Source of the DNA: an uncultured Lachnospiraceae bacterium
GTDB taxonomy: Bacteria; Bacillota; Clostridia; Lachnospirales; Lachnospiraceae
DNA length: 24,119 bases
Assembly (NCBI GenBank): GCA_947628025.1
Contig: CANQYH010000009.1
Span: 1-24,119 of the forward strand
Direction: 5' to 3'
The notes under the pieces are model-generated. The model was given only the letters and a program-made list of their open reading frames with translations. It did no database searches and had not been told where the DNA came from. This document shows positions 15,861-22,305 of this stretch, piece by piece; position 1 is the stretch's first letter, and every line of letters starts with the position of its first letter. Both the position numbers and the translations under genes were made by a program.

Positions 15861-16340
15861 ATGGCGAATGAAGAGAAAAAAGATTTTAACGCAATGCTGC
15901 GCGACAGCAAAGACATGCCGAAGTTCCAGACGATCACGGATCCGAAAAGCATTGAAAAATACGGCGGGGACCGAATGTATTTCGCGCCGCCGTCTGCCTA
16001 TGACGAGGTGATGAAAAAGGTTCCGGCCGGAAAAGTCATTACGGTGGGGCGGATCCGGGAATATTTCGCGAAACAGAGCGGCGCGGATTTTACGGAACCG
16101 ATCACGGCGGGGATCTTCGTGTCCATCGCCGCCTGGGCCAGTTTCCAGCGGACGGAAGACAAAACGCCGTACTGGAGGACCTTGAAAGCGGGCGGCGAGC
16201 TGAACGAGAAATACCCAGGGGGCATCGAGGCGCAGAAAGAGCTCCTGGAAAAAGAGGGGCATACGATCCTGCAGAAAGGGCGGAAGAATATCCGGTATTA
16301 TGTGAAAGATTATGAGAATGTAATGTTCGAACCGGATTGA
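15861..16340 (+). CDS. MGMT/alkyltransferase-like protein lacking the acceptor cysteine
   Basis: A 159-residue protein whose residues about 45-135 follow the DNA-binding domain of O6-alkylguanine transferases: AYDEVMKKVPAGKVITVGRI (helix-turn-helix entry), then TPYWRTLKAGGELN and GGIEAQKELLEKEGH, which align with PCHRV..DG.L...GG...Q..LL..EG. At the active site PCHR becomes P103-Y104-W105-R106, so no methyl acceptor is present. It therefore resembles the alkyltransferase-like (ATL) proteins, which flip damaged guanines and flag them for nucleotide excision repair; classical ATLs have PWHR. Start ATG 15861 follows GGAGGT. The first 44 residues and last 25 are extensions of no known fold. Repair function is inferred. 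Confidence 0.78.
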   Translation: MANEEKKDFNAMLRDSKDMPKFQTITDPKSIEKYGGDRMYFAPPSAYDEVMKKVPAGKVITVGRIREYFAKQSGADFTEPITAGIFVSIAAWASFQRTEDKTPYWRTLKAGGELNEKYPGGIEAQKELLEKEGHTILQKGRKNIRYYVKDYENVMFEPD

Positions 16341-16352
16341 AGCAGGGACGCC

Positions 16353-16976
16353 TTATTTTCGCACCAGCCGCCTGCTCGCCTGCCAGCAAAGCTCGGCGAT
16401 GGCGATTCCGCTGAATACGTCGGCGATCACATGCTGCCTGGTGGTAAGGGTGGACAGGCAGATCGAAAGCGCGCAGACCAGCGACGCCGCTTTGTACCAG
16501 CCGGGAACCGCCGGATTTTTCCGGACGGCGATAAAACAGAACCAGCTGACCAGGCAGTGGATCGAGGGCAGCAGATTATCGGCGGGATCGATCTGATAGA
16601 GGAAACGCATCAGTGAGTCGAAGAGCGAGCTGCCGGTGATCTCCGGGCGGACATTGGTGGTCGGCACGGCGACAAAGAGCAGCAGGCAGACCAGCTTGGC
16701 CGAGATCTCTGCGCAGACGAAGCGGCGGACCGTGAGCCGGTCCTGGCGGAGCGCGATGATATAATTGACGGCCCAGAATAAAAAAGCCCCGAGATAGATC
16801 GCGACCGTCCATGGCAGGAGCGGGACGAGCCGGTCCGCCGCCGTCGTGAGATCATGATGTACGAGCCCTCCGGTCACGAGCCGCGAACCGTTGTAAACGA
16901 GCGTGTTGACCAAAAGGATCGCCGCGGCGGGGCGGAGGATGGATGCGGGGGCGGTATCGTTATGCTGGAATGTCAT
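16353..16976 (-). CDS. PAP2-family phosphatase-like integral membrane protein
   Basis: A 207-residue membrane protein of about six helices with the two C-terminal motifs of type 2 phosphatidic acid phosphatases: LLPSIHCLVSW, containing the catalytic P-S-x-H, and TTRQHVIADVFSG, matching R-x-H-x4-D with the nucleophilic histidine. The first motif (K-x6-RP) is weak, with NVRPE the nearest candidate. Likely substrates are phosphatidate, phosphatidylglycerophosphate or a polyprenyl pyrophosphate. I use ATG 16976 behind AGGAGG; a TTG at 17009 lies before that site. It ends 12 bases from the convergent alkyltransferase-like gene. With the nearby VTT, pss and psd genes it adds to a lipid-metabolism neighbourhood. 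Confidence 0.85.
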   Translation of the reverse strand: MTFQHNDTAPASILRPAAAILLVNTLVYNGSRLVTGGLVHHDLTTAADRLVPLLPWTVAIYLGAFLFWAVNYIIALRQDRLTVRRFVCAEISAKLVCLLLFVAVPTTNVRPEITGSSLFDSLMRFLYQIDPADNLLPSIHCLVSWFCFIAVRKNPAVPGWYKAASLVCALSICLSTLTTRQHVIADVFSGIAIAELCWQASRRLVRK

Positions 16977-17029
16977 GTCGGCGGGGGCCTCCTGTGGCAG
17001 ATGCGGCAAACGTAATGGGTTCCGTCTCT

Positions 17030-17058
17030 ATTGTAGCGTTTTTTGCCGGAAAGCGCAA
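17030..17058 (-). promoter_or_regulatory. Promoter of the PAP2 gene
   Basis: On the minus strand: TTGCGC (17058-17053), 17-base spacer, TACAAT (17035-17030), 53 bases before the start codon. Confidence 0.6.
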
Positions 17059-17124
17059 GACATTTGCCCGAACTACCGGCAGGCTTTATGCGGCGGTATA
17101 TTCCGGCACGGACCCTAAAATGTC

Positions 17125-17153
17125 TTGTTTTTTTAAGAACGATGGATTAAAAT
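17125..17153 (+). promoter_or_regulatory. Promoter of the MNT-HEPN pair
   Basis: TTGTTT (17125-17130), 17-base spacer, TAAAAT (17148-17153), 33 bases before the nucleotidyltransferase start. Confidence 0.65.
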
Positions 17154-17167
17154 GGAGGTATCGACGG

Positions 17168-17203
17168 ATGGGGGCAGGAGGATCAAATGGACAGTCTTCA
17201 TGA
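17168..17203 (+). CDS. Possible 11-codon leader peptide overlapping the MNT start
   Basis: ATG 17168, eight bases after GGAGGT, opens an 11-residue frame (MGAGGSNGQSS) that stops at 17203, beyond the nucleotidyltransferase start at 17187 in another frame. The second ribosome site (GGAGGATCAA) lies inside it, so ribosomes on the leader would compete with MNT initiation. No homology is expected at this length and it may be chance. Confidence 0.3.
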   Translation: MGAGGSNGQSS

Positions 17204-17516
17204 AATGTTTGATGAGATGGTTCAGGGGTTGAGAAAGATTTTTGGCAGCGTATTGGAGCAGATCATATTGTATGGCTCTGTTGCGCGGGGAACGCAGACG
17301 GAAGAATCAGATATTGATATTGCAGTTATTGTGAAAGAATATACGAAAGAGATGCACGATAAGATGATCGATCTTACGGTTGATCTGGAGTTGGAATATG
17401 ACAGAGTTTTGTCGGTCCTTTTGATCGATTATGATCATTACAGGGAGTGGGAGGATATTCTTCCTTTTTATAAAAATGTGAAGAGAGAGGGAGTTAAATT
17501 ATGGAGTCCCGCATAA
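17187..17516 (+). CDS. mntA: MNT-type minimal nucleotidyltransferase, antitoxin of a HEPN-MNT pair
   Basis: A 109-residue protein with the minimal nucleotidyltransferase signature: G30-S-V-A-R-G35 followed by S-D42-I-D44-IAV, whose aspartates bind metal. In the characterised MntA-HepT systems this protein neutralises the HEPN ribonuclease by transferring AMP to a tyrosine near its active site. Start ATG 17187 follows GGAGG. The gene overlaps the HEPN gene by 16 bases, the normal coupled arrangement. Local composition is AT-richer than the flanking genes, consistent with mobile toxin-antitoxin modules. Confidence 0.88.
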   Translation: MDSLHEMFDEMVQGLRKIFGSVLEQIILYGSVARGTQTEESDIDIAVIVKEYTKEMHDKMIDLTVDLELEYDRVLSVLLIDYDHYREWEDILPFYKNVKREGVKLWSPA

Positions 17517-17908
17517 AGGAGTTATCGAGGTATCGCTTTTCATGCTGCGAGGAGGCTTTGGAAGATGCAAAGATTATGTATAAGGCCGGGCGGTATAAGA
17601 ATGCGTTGAACCGCGCATATTATTCTGTATTTCATGGGATGCGTGCAGTAAATGCTTTAGATGGATTTGACAGTAGCAAACACAGTGGTGTGATCGCGCA
17701 TTTTAATCAGAGATATATAAAAACGGGGATAATTTCACGAGATGCTTCAAAAATAATCAAGCTAGCCTCAGAAAAAAGAGAAAGTGCAGATTATCTGGAT
17801 TTTTATGTGGCTTCGCAAGAAGATGCGGAGTTTCAAATAAAACAGGCAGAACTATTTAGTACATTAATTATGGAGTATTTGAAAAGCCGGGAGATTCTGG
17901 ACGAGTGA
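17501..17908 (+). CDS. hepT: HEPN-domain protein, toxin of the HEPN-MNT pair
   Basis: A 135-residue all-helical HEPN protein. Residues 37-48 read NRAYYSVFHGMR, the family's conserved N-R-A-Y-Y-x2-F-H segment, which includes an R38-x6-H45 pattern compatible with the Rx4-6H ribonuclease motif. SKHSGVIAHF (59-68), RYIKTG (71-76) and KRESADYLDF (92-101) are also typical. The tyrosines Y40 and Y41 next to the motif are candidate positions for modification by the partner nucleotidyltransferase. Overlap with the upstream gene implies translational coupling. Toxicity is inferred from the family; some HEPN-MNT pairs are not toxic when tested. Confidence 0.86.
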   Translation: MESRIKELSRYRFSCCEEALEDAKIMYKAGRYKNALNRAYYSVFHGMRAVNALDGFDSSKHSGVIAHFNQRYIKTGIISRDASKIIKLASEKRESADYLDFYVASQEDAEFQIKQAELFSTLIMEYLKSREILDE

Positions 17909-17948
17909 GCATTTTTGAGACAATGGTATGGGCAGGTGAGAACGAGGT

Positions 17949-18551
17949 ATGGACAGAGAGCGTTTTGAGCGGCAGCTCCGGTTTATCCTGGAGCTCGACA
18001 AGGAGAAAAACATACTCCGCCAGACCCATTTAAGCGGTCATGGGCGGCGGGAAAACGACGCCGAGCACGCCTGGCATATGGCAATCATGATCTGGCTGCT
18101 GAAAGAGTACGCCAACGAGGAGTTTGACCTGGCCCGCGCCATGATGATGGCACTGATCCACGATGTCGTAGAGATCGACGCCGGGGATACCTACGCGTAC
18201 GACGAACAGGGAAAGAAGACTCAGAAAGAGCGGGAAGAAAAAGCGGCGGAGCGGATCTTCGGCCTGCTGCCTCCGGAACAGCGGGAAGAACTGAAAGCGT
18301 TATTTGCCGAATACGAGGCGCTTGCGACGCCGGAAGCCCGTTTCGTCCGCGTGATGGACAACCTGCAGCCGCTGCTTTTGAACGATTCCAACGACGGCGA
18401 AGACTGGCGCACCCACGGGGTACGGCGGGACCAGGTGGAGGGAAGACACGCGTCGACGACCCTCGGCTCGAAAGAGATCGGCGCTTATGCGATGGGACTG
18501 ATCGATGAAAATGTTCGAAAAGGAAATATACGTGAGAATGGGGAGGCCTGA
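17949..18551 (+). CDS. HD-domain hydrolase (YfbR/HDDC2-like)
   Basis: A 200-residue metal-dependent phosphohydrolase, probably a 5'-deoxynucleotidase or related nucleotidase. Metal ligands of the HD fold are visible: H40 (RRENDAEHAWH), H71-D72 (ALIHDVVEID) and D137 (RVMDNLQPLL); E75, D77 and D80 in the EIDAGD segment belong to the catalytic site of the YfbR/HDDC2 group. Length matches that group. It lies 40 bases after the HEPN gene but has a different, GC-rich composition, so it probably belongs to the older chromosome rather than the toxin-antitoxin module. Its stop codon lies in the loop of the terminator hairpin. Confidence 0.88.
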   Translation: MDRERFERQLRFILELDKEKNILRQTHLSGHGRRENDAEHAWHMAIMIWLLKEYANEEFDLARAMMMALIHDVVEIDAGDTYAYDEQGKKTQKEREEKAAERIFGLLPPEQREELKALFAEYEALATPEARFVRVMDNLQPLLLNDSNDGEDWRTHGVRRDQVEGRHASTTLGSKEIGAYAMGLIDENVRKGNIRENGEA

Positions 18552-18566
18552 GAACGGCCTCCTTTT
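18541..18566 (+). terminator. Rho-independent terminator overlapping the HD gene stop
   Basis: GGAGGCC (18542-18548), loop TGAGAAC containing the TGA stop, GGCCTCC (18556-18562), then TTTT. Confidence 0.85.
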
Positions 18567-18604
18567 CTGCGTCGATTCTTATGATTATCTTAAATCAATA
18601 TTAA

Positions 18605-18623
18605 TTTATCGAAAAACAATAAA
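18605..18623. promoter_or_regulatory. Candidate operator of the DUF2975 operon
   Basis: TTTATCG-AAAAA-CAATAAA, an inverted repeat with one mismatch, ending seven bases before the -35 box. It sits within an AT-rich tract flanked by CAATATT/AATATTG. The operon encodes its own HTH protein, a likely ligand; this is inferred. Confidence 0.45.
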
Positions 18624-18629
18624 AAAATA

Positions 18630-18658
18630 TTGAAAAGCGCTTCGGCTGGTGCTATAAT
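18630..18658 (+). promoter_or_regulatory. Promoter of the DUF2975-HTH-DUF4173 operon
   Basis: TTGAAA (18630-18635), 17-base spacer, TATAAT (18653-18658) preceded by TGC (extended -10). It leaves a leader of about 105 bases. Confidence 0.88.
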
Positions 18659-18700
18659 GGGCAAATAGCGGGCCGGGGCGTTTTTCGTGCATGGAAAACC
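18658..18700 (+). repeat. Leader repeat, copy A (5' UTR of the DUF2975 operon)
   Basis: 43 bases that match 22169-22211 at 39 positions. They contain the hairpin GTTTTTC-gtgcat-GGAAAAC (18680-18699, one G-T pair). The four differences from copy B fall outside the stem. Confidence 0.8.
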
Positions 18701-18771
18701 GGTGATGGGCCGGGCCTGAGCGCCGGAAAGCCGGAGCGGAATATGCGGAAAGAAAAGAGAGGTGCATTTGT

Positions 18772-19218
18772 ATGGATCAGCGGTTGGTGAGATTTACGAA
18801 AGGGCTTCTGGATTTTATGTTTTACGCGGGCATCCTGGTGACGGTTTCCGTTCCGGCGATCTTCTGGTGGGCAGGGAAATATCTGGATGATTTCAGGATA
18901 TATTATGTGCCGCAGACGGTCCTTTATATGCTCTCCGGCGTCGCCAGCCTTTTGATCATCCTGGAACTGCGGAGGATGTTTGAAACGGTGCTGGCGGACG
19001 ACGCTTTTGTCATGGACAATGTGCAGTCGCTGCGCCGGATGGCCTGGTGCAGCTTCGGGATCGCGGCTTTTTCCGTGGTGCGGCTCGTTTATGCGCCGAC
19101 TCCGGCGACGGTGGTCGTCATTCTCGTATTTTTTATCGCCGGTCTGTTCAGCCTGGTCCTGAGCCAGGTCTTTGAAAAGGCTGTCCGCTACAAACAGGAA
19201 AACGATCTGACGATTTAA
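18772..19218 (+). CDS. DUF2975 membrane protein
   Basis: A 148-residue protein of the DUF2975 family with four transmembrane helices, about residues 14-34, 46-66, 92-108 and 112-134. Between helices two and three is the conserved cytoplasmic segment FVMDNVQSLRRMAW (79-92), which recognises the family. Start ATG 18772 follows AGAGAGGTG. DUF2975 genes are regularly followed by a small YozG-like HTH gene, as here (12-base gap), suggesting that the membrane protein and regulator work as a pair. The molecular function is unknown. Confidence 0.88.
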   Translation: MDQRLVRFTKGLLDFMFYAGILVTVSVPAIFWWAGKYLDDFRIYYVPQTVLYMLSGVASLLIILELRRMFETVLADDAFVMDNVQSLRRMAWCSFGIAAFSVVRLVYAPTPATVVVILVFFIAGLFSLVLSQVFEKAVRYKQENDLTI

Positions 19219-19230
19219 AGGGGGACAGCG

Positions 19231-19446
19231 ATGGGAAAGATAGTGATCGACCTGGATGTGGTCATGGCGAAGCGGAAAATGGGCCTGACGGAGCTGTCGA
19301 AAGAAGTGGATATCACGATGGCGAACCTGTCCATTTTGAAAAACAATAAGGCGAAAGCGGTGCGGTTTTCTACATTAGAAGCGCTGTGCAGAGCCCTGAA
19401 GTGTCAGCCGGGAGATATCCTGCGCTATGAAGAGGACGATATGTGA
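19231..19446 (+). CDS. YozG-like Cro/CI HTH regulator
   Basis: A 71-residue single-domain HTH_XRE protein. It begins MGKIVIDLDVVMAKRKMGLT, then the helix-turn-helix LSKEVDITMANLSILKNNKA and LEALCRALKCQPGDILRYE. This is the standard partner of DUF2975 proteins. Start ATG 19231 has GGGGGACAGC upstream. It lies between the two membrane-protein genes and is probably autoregulatory through the inverted repeat in front of the promoter. It is related in type, though not closely in sequence, to the HTH gene preceding hsdR. Confidence 0.9.
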   Translation: MGKIVIDLDVVMAKRKMGLTELSKEVDITMANLSILKNNKAKAVRFSTLEALCRALKCQPGDILRYEEDDM

Positions 19447-19460
19447 GGGAGGGAGATAAG

Positions 19461-21224
19461 ATGGAGAAGATCTGGGAAACGGACGACGAGAAGAGGACTG
19501 CAGATGAGGAAGCTCCGGCTGTATGCGGAGATAAAGCGGAGGAAACATCCGGAAACGGGCAGAATGAGCCGCAGCGCCATCCGGATCTGTACGGGACAGC
19601 CGGGCAGTATGAGGCGGAGCAGCGGGAGCGGGAACGTGTGAAAGCGGAGCGTTTGAAGCCGCTCAGCGAAAATTTTGCGTATTTTTCATGCCTGAGCCTG
19701 TTTTTCGGATTGGCGTACGCGTTCTGCCTGTATAAAAACCCCGGCGGGATCACCTATCCGCTGTTTGTCCTGGCTGCCTGCGCCTGCGGCGTGCTGGCGT
19801 GCCGGAAGCTGGGCCGTCCGGTCAAGCGCGGAAGCTGGTTTTTGCTGGCGGCGGCCCTGGCGCTGGGAATCGGGACCTGCCGCACCGCGGAATGGTTCCT
19901 GATCGCGGTCAACGGCCTGGCGCTGGTGCTTTTGGGCTGTGTGTTTGGCATCCATCAGTTTTACGACGACGAAGCCTGGAACCTGGGAAAATATTTCAGC
20001 TCCATTCTTCTGTATCTGTGCCATGCGTTGGGGCAGATCGCGGTTCCCTTTCAGCATTTTGCGGCCTTTAGCCGGCAGCGGGAGCATGGGAGAACGCGGA
20101 GGGTATCGCTGTTTTTAGGCGGACTGCTGGCCGCGGTCCCGCTGCTTTTGGTACTGGTGTGGCTCCTAGGGGCCGCGGACGCGGTATTTTCCGATCTTGT
20201 TCACGGACTTTTCCGGGCCGGGAGCTGGCTGCGTCCCTTTACGCTGCTGCATTTGCTTTTTATGGTGGCGTTCGGATTCCTGGCGATGTACTGCCTGATC
20301 TGCTGCAGCCTGCTGCGTCCGTTAAAGCCGGAGACGGCGGACCGGCGGCATGGAGAACCGCTTCCGGCATTGGCCTGCATGGGCAGCGTCGCGGTGGTAT
20401 ACATGGTCTTTTGCGCGATCCAGATCTTTTATCTGTTTCTGGGAAAAGGCAGGCTGCCGGAGGGGTACACGTATTCCAGCTATGCCAGACAGGGTTTCTT
20501 TCAGCTTTTGTTCGTGGCGGTTCTGAACCTGGTCATGGTGCTTTGCTGCCTCAAATATATCCGCCCCGACCGGGCGCTGCATGGGATCCTGACCGTGATC
20601 TGCGCCTGCACTTATGTGATGCTGGCGTCGGCGGTATATCGGATGTGCCTTTACGTGCAGGTCTACCATCTGACTTACCTGCGGCTGACGACGCTGTGGT
20701 TTCTGGCTATGACTGCGGTACTGCTGGCCGGTGTGACCCTGCTCATCTGGCGGCCGCGATTCCCGCTGTTCCGCTTCGGCCTGGCGGTCGTTACAGTTTT
20801 CTATGTGGCGCTGGTGTGGGCGAGACCCGGCCAGATCCTGGGCTGGGATTATGTCAGTCATATGGATCGGGAGCGGGTGACGGCGGAGGATATGCGCTAT
20901 CTGGTATACGGGCTGAGCGCCGATGCGGCCCCAGCCATCGCTTCCCTGGACCTGACCTGGGAGGAAATAGAGGGGCTGGACATAGGGCTTGCTCCAGAGA
21001 CAGGGCTGCCGGATGACTGGGAGGAACGATCGGAGGTGCTGGACGGTGCGGCCGGAAACGGCGGGCAGGACACGGCAGTTGTACAGACGCGTGCAGCGGA
21101 CTCCCTCCCAAACGCGTGGATGCGGTCCTATTATGAGCTTCATGCCGGGAAAAACTACCGCAACATGGGACTGCGCAATTACAATTTCTCCCTGGCCAGG
21201 GTACGGTCGCTGATCCCGGAATAA
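19461..21224 (+). CDS. DUF4153/DUF4173 polytopic membrane protein
   Basis: A 587-residue protein with an acidic, low-complexity cytoplasmic N-terminus of about 70 residues. Ten or more transmembrane helices span about 70-470 (YFSCLSLFFGLAYAFCLYK at the start), and a soluble C-terminal part begins near RYLVYGLSADAAPAIASLDL, where DUF4173 members carry a similar segment. I choose ATG 19461 behind GGGAGGGAG; a GTG at 19443 would overlap the HTH gene stop. It is the last gene of the DUF2975 operon; function is unknown. The last ten codons (LARVRSLIPE) recur as a perfect 29-bp copy at 22213-22241. Confidence 0.85.
   Translation: MEKIWETDDEKRTADEEAPAVCGDKAEETSGNGQNEPQRHPDLYGTAGQYEAEQRERERVKAERLKPLSENFAYFSCLSLFFGLAYAFCLYKNPGGITYPLFVLAACACGVLACRKLGRPVKRGSWFLLAAALALGIGTCRTAEWFLIAVNGLALVLLGCVFGIHQFYDDEAWNLGKYFSSILLYLCHALGQIAVPFQHFAAFSRQREHGRTRRVSLFLGGLLAAVPLLLVLVWLLGAADAVFSDLVHGLFRAGSWLRPFTLLHLLFMVAFGFLAMYCLICCSLLRPLKPETADRRHGEPLPALACMGSVAVVYMVFCAIQIFYLFLGKGRLPEGYTYSSYARQGFFQLLFVAVLNLVMVLCCLKYIRPDRALHGILTVICACTYVMLASAVYRMCLYVQVYHLTYLRLTTLWFLAMTAVLLAGVTLLIWRPRFPLFRFGLAVVTVFYVALVWARPGQILGWDYVSHMDRERVTAEDMRYLVYGLSADAAPAIASLDLTWEEIEGLDIGLAPETGLPDDWEERSEVLDGAAGNGGQDTAVVQTRAADSLPNAWMRSYYELHAGKNYRNMGLRNYNFSLARVRSLIPE
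21192..21220 (+). repeat. 3' end repeat, copy C (end of the DUF4173 gene)
   Basis: 29 bases encoding L-A-R-V-R-S-L-I-P-E (last codon partial) and identical to 22213-22241. Confidence 0.85.
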
Positions 21225-21304
21225 GATGGTTGCCGGACAGCGCTATATAAAAATCTGCGCCAGGACGGGCATAACGCCATTGTAACAAAATCCATCAACA
21301 ATAG

Positions 21305-21353
21305 AAAACCGCATTGCCGAAGCGTAAAATAAGCTTCCGGCAATACGGTTTTT
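21305..21353. terminator. Bidirectional terminator between DUF4173 and PIN genes
   Basis: AAAACCG-c-ATTGCCG-a-AGC pairs with GCT-t-CCGGCAAT-a-CGGTTTT, a long interrupted stem with an A run before and a T run after. It can end both the plus-strand DUF4173 gene and the minus-strand toxin gene. Confidence 0.85.
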
Positions 21354-21356
21354 CTT

Positions 21357-21776
21357 TTAAACTTGATTTTTATAAAGGATATCCATCATCTCCGCGGGTG
21401 TAACAATAAAATCACGTTTGGGAAAATGACGGATATTCCCGGTAATCAGATAAGCGCCATCCTCTCGTTTTTCCATAACGATCTCATAAAATACAAGGTC
21501 GTCCATATCCACAAGAATTTCACCGGTAGGGCTGGGGTTTACTGCCAGACCGAACTGACGGATCATCAGCAAAATTCTGCGGATCCGCTGCTCGCTGAAT
21601 GGAAATTTTGCCCTGTGAAGGACTTCATCATATTCATTTAAGATTTCCTGATTATAAAGGGGAATAATATCTCCGGAAGCTATCGCGTCAATGATTTTTG
21701 CCGTTGCAGTGTCCGTTCGTTTCGTCAACAAGGAGGATACTAATACATTCGTATCAAATACCGCATAGTACCTCAT
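21357..21776 (-). CDS. PIN-domain toxin (COG1569-type)
   Basis: A 139-residue PIN-fold ribonuclease-like protein. Acidic site residues: D8 in VFDTNVLVSSLL, E48 in EILNEYDEVL, D92-D93 in VDMDDLVFYE, and the typical YLITGNIRHFP (109-119). This is the family annotated as putative toxin component, PIN family, related to VapC, which cleaves tRNA or rRNA. Its ATG overlaps the antitoxin stop by four bases (ATGA), so the two are translationally coupled. The usual four-acid centre seems intact. Confidence 0.88.
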   Translation of the reverse strand: MRYYAVFDTNVLVSSLLTKRTDTATAKIIDAIASGDIIPLYNQEILNEYDEVLHRAKFPFSEQRIRRILLMIRQFGLAVNPSPTGEILVDMDDLVFYEIVMEKREDGAYLITGNIRHFPKRDFIVTPAEMMDILYKNQV

Positions 21777-22075
21777 TTCCCTGTTTTCCTTTCCGCTCTG
21801 GCTGCATTGATTTCAGCATTGATCTCGTCCAGTGACATTTCCGGCAGATCTGCCGCTTCTGCCCGCATATCATCAATCGCGTGTTGAGCTTCTGCCCGGG
21901 TCAGCCTTGTTTCAGGAAGTACCGCCGGAAACGGAAGTCCCCTCACCATGCGGGTACGCTCCATAAACATGCGGAACGCTGTATTCAGATCCATCCCCAT
22001 CGCTTCATAGATAGCGATACAGTCTTCTCTCAAAGTTTTATCAGAACGAAATTGATTCAAAACCTGCTCCGCCAT
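21773..22075 (-). CDS. RelB/DinJ-family antitoxin
   Basis: A 100-residue antitoxin. The N-terminal ribbon-helix-helix (MAEQVLNQFRSDKTLREDCI, then IYEAMGMDLNTAFRMFMERT and RGLPF) is the RelB/DinJ signature. The acidic, Glu/Ala-rich C-terminus should wrap the toxin. I choose ATG 22075 behind GGAGGAATCGAT; an earlier in-frame start at 22096 precedes that site. RelB/DinJ proteins classically pair with RelE/YafQ toxins, but here the partner is a PIN protein, a combination also seen in other clostridia. It probably represses its own promoter through the palindrome over the -10 box. Confidence 0.88.
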   Translation of the reverse strand: MAEQVLNQFRSDKTLREDCIAIYEAMGMDLNTAFRMFMERTRMVRGLPFPAVLPETRLTRAEAQHAIDDMRAEAADLPEMSLDEINAEINAARAERKTGK

Positions 22076-22130
22076 ATCGATTCCTCCATTTTCCAAATAT
22101 ATTTTAATGATATTTTGAATTGTTTTATAT

Positions 22131-22143
22131 GAATATTATATTC
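22131..22143. promoter_or_regulatory. 13-bp palindrome over the -10 box, candidate antitoxin operator
   Basis: GAATAT-T-ATATTC, perfectly symmetric, covering the -10 of the toxin-antitoxin promoter. The position fits autorepression by the ribbon-helix-helix antitoxin. Confidence 0.5.
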
Positions 22144-22163
22144 GCTCTGGGATAAAAAGTCAA
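22135..22163 (-). promoter_or_regulatory. Promoter of the RelB-PIN operon
   Basis: On the minus strand: TTGACT (22163-22158), 17-base spacer, TATAAT (22140-22135). Confidence 0.85.
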
Positions 22164-22168
22164 TATGT

Positions 22169-22255
22169 TGGGCAAATAGCTGGCCAGGGTGTTTTTCGTG
22201 TATGGAAAACCTCTGGCCAGGGTACGGTCGCTGATCCCGGAGCAGGAGAGGTGAC
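22169..22255 (+). pseudogene. Operon remnant: leader copy B fused to the 3' end of a DUF4173-like gene
   Basis: 22169-22211 match the DUF2975-operon leader (18658-18700) at 39 of 43 bases, including an intact hairpin stem at 22191-22210. After one base, 22213-22241 equal the end of the DUF4173 gene (21192-21220) at 29 of 29. Read in that frame it continues to LARVRSLIPE-QER-stop (TGA at 22252-22254), a plausible slightly longer C-terminus of a paralogue. The 2.5 kb that separates the two parts in the intact operon is absent. CTGGCCAGGGT occurs twice, at 22180-22190 and 22213-22223. Confidence 0.7.
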
Positions 22256-22305
22256 GGGGCCGGCCGTTCAGCGGCAGGATGGGGGCGGTATGCGGTCTGC
22301 GGCTT

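Noticed and set aside
19799..21016. Open frames in other phases over the DUF4173 gene
   Set aside because: Gly/Arg/Pro-rich shadows; the hydrophobic-helix pattern belongs to the called frame.
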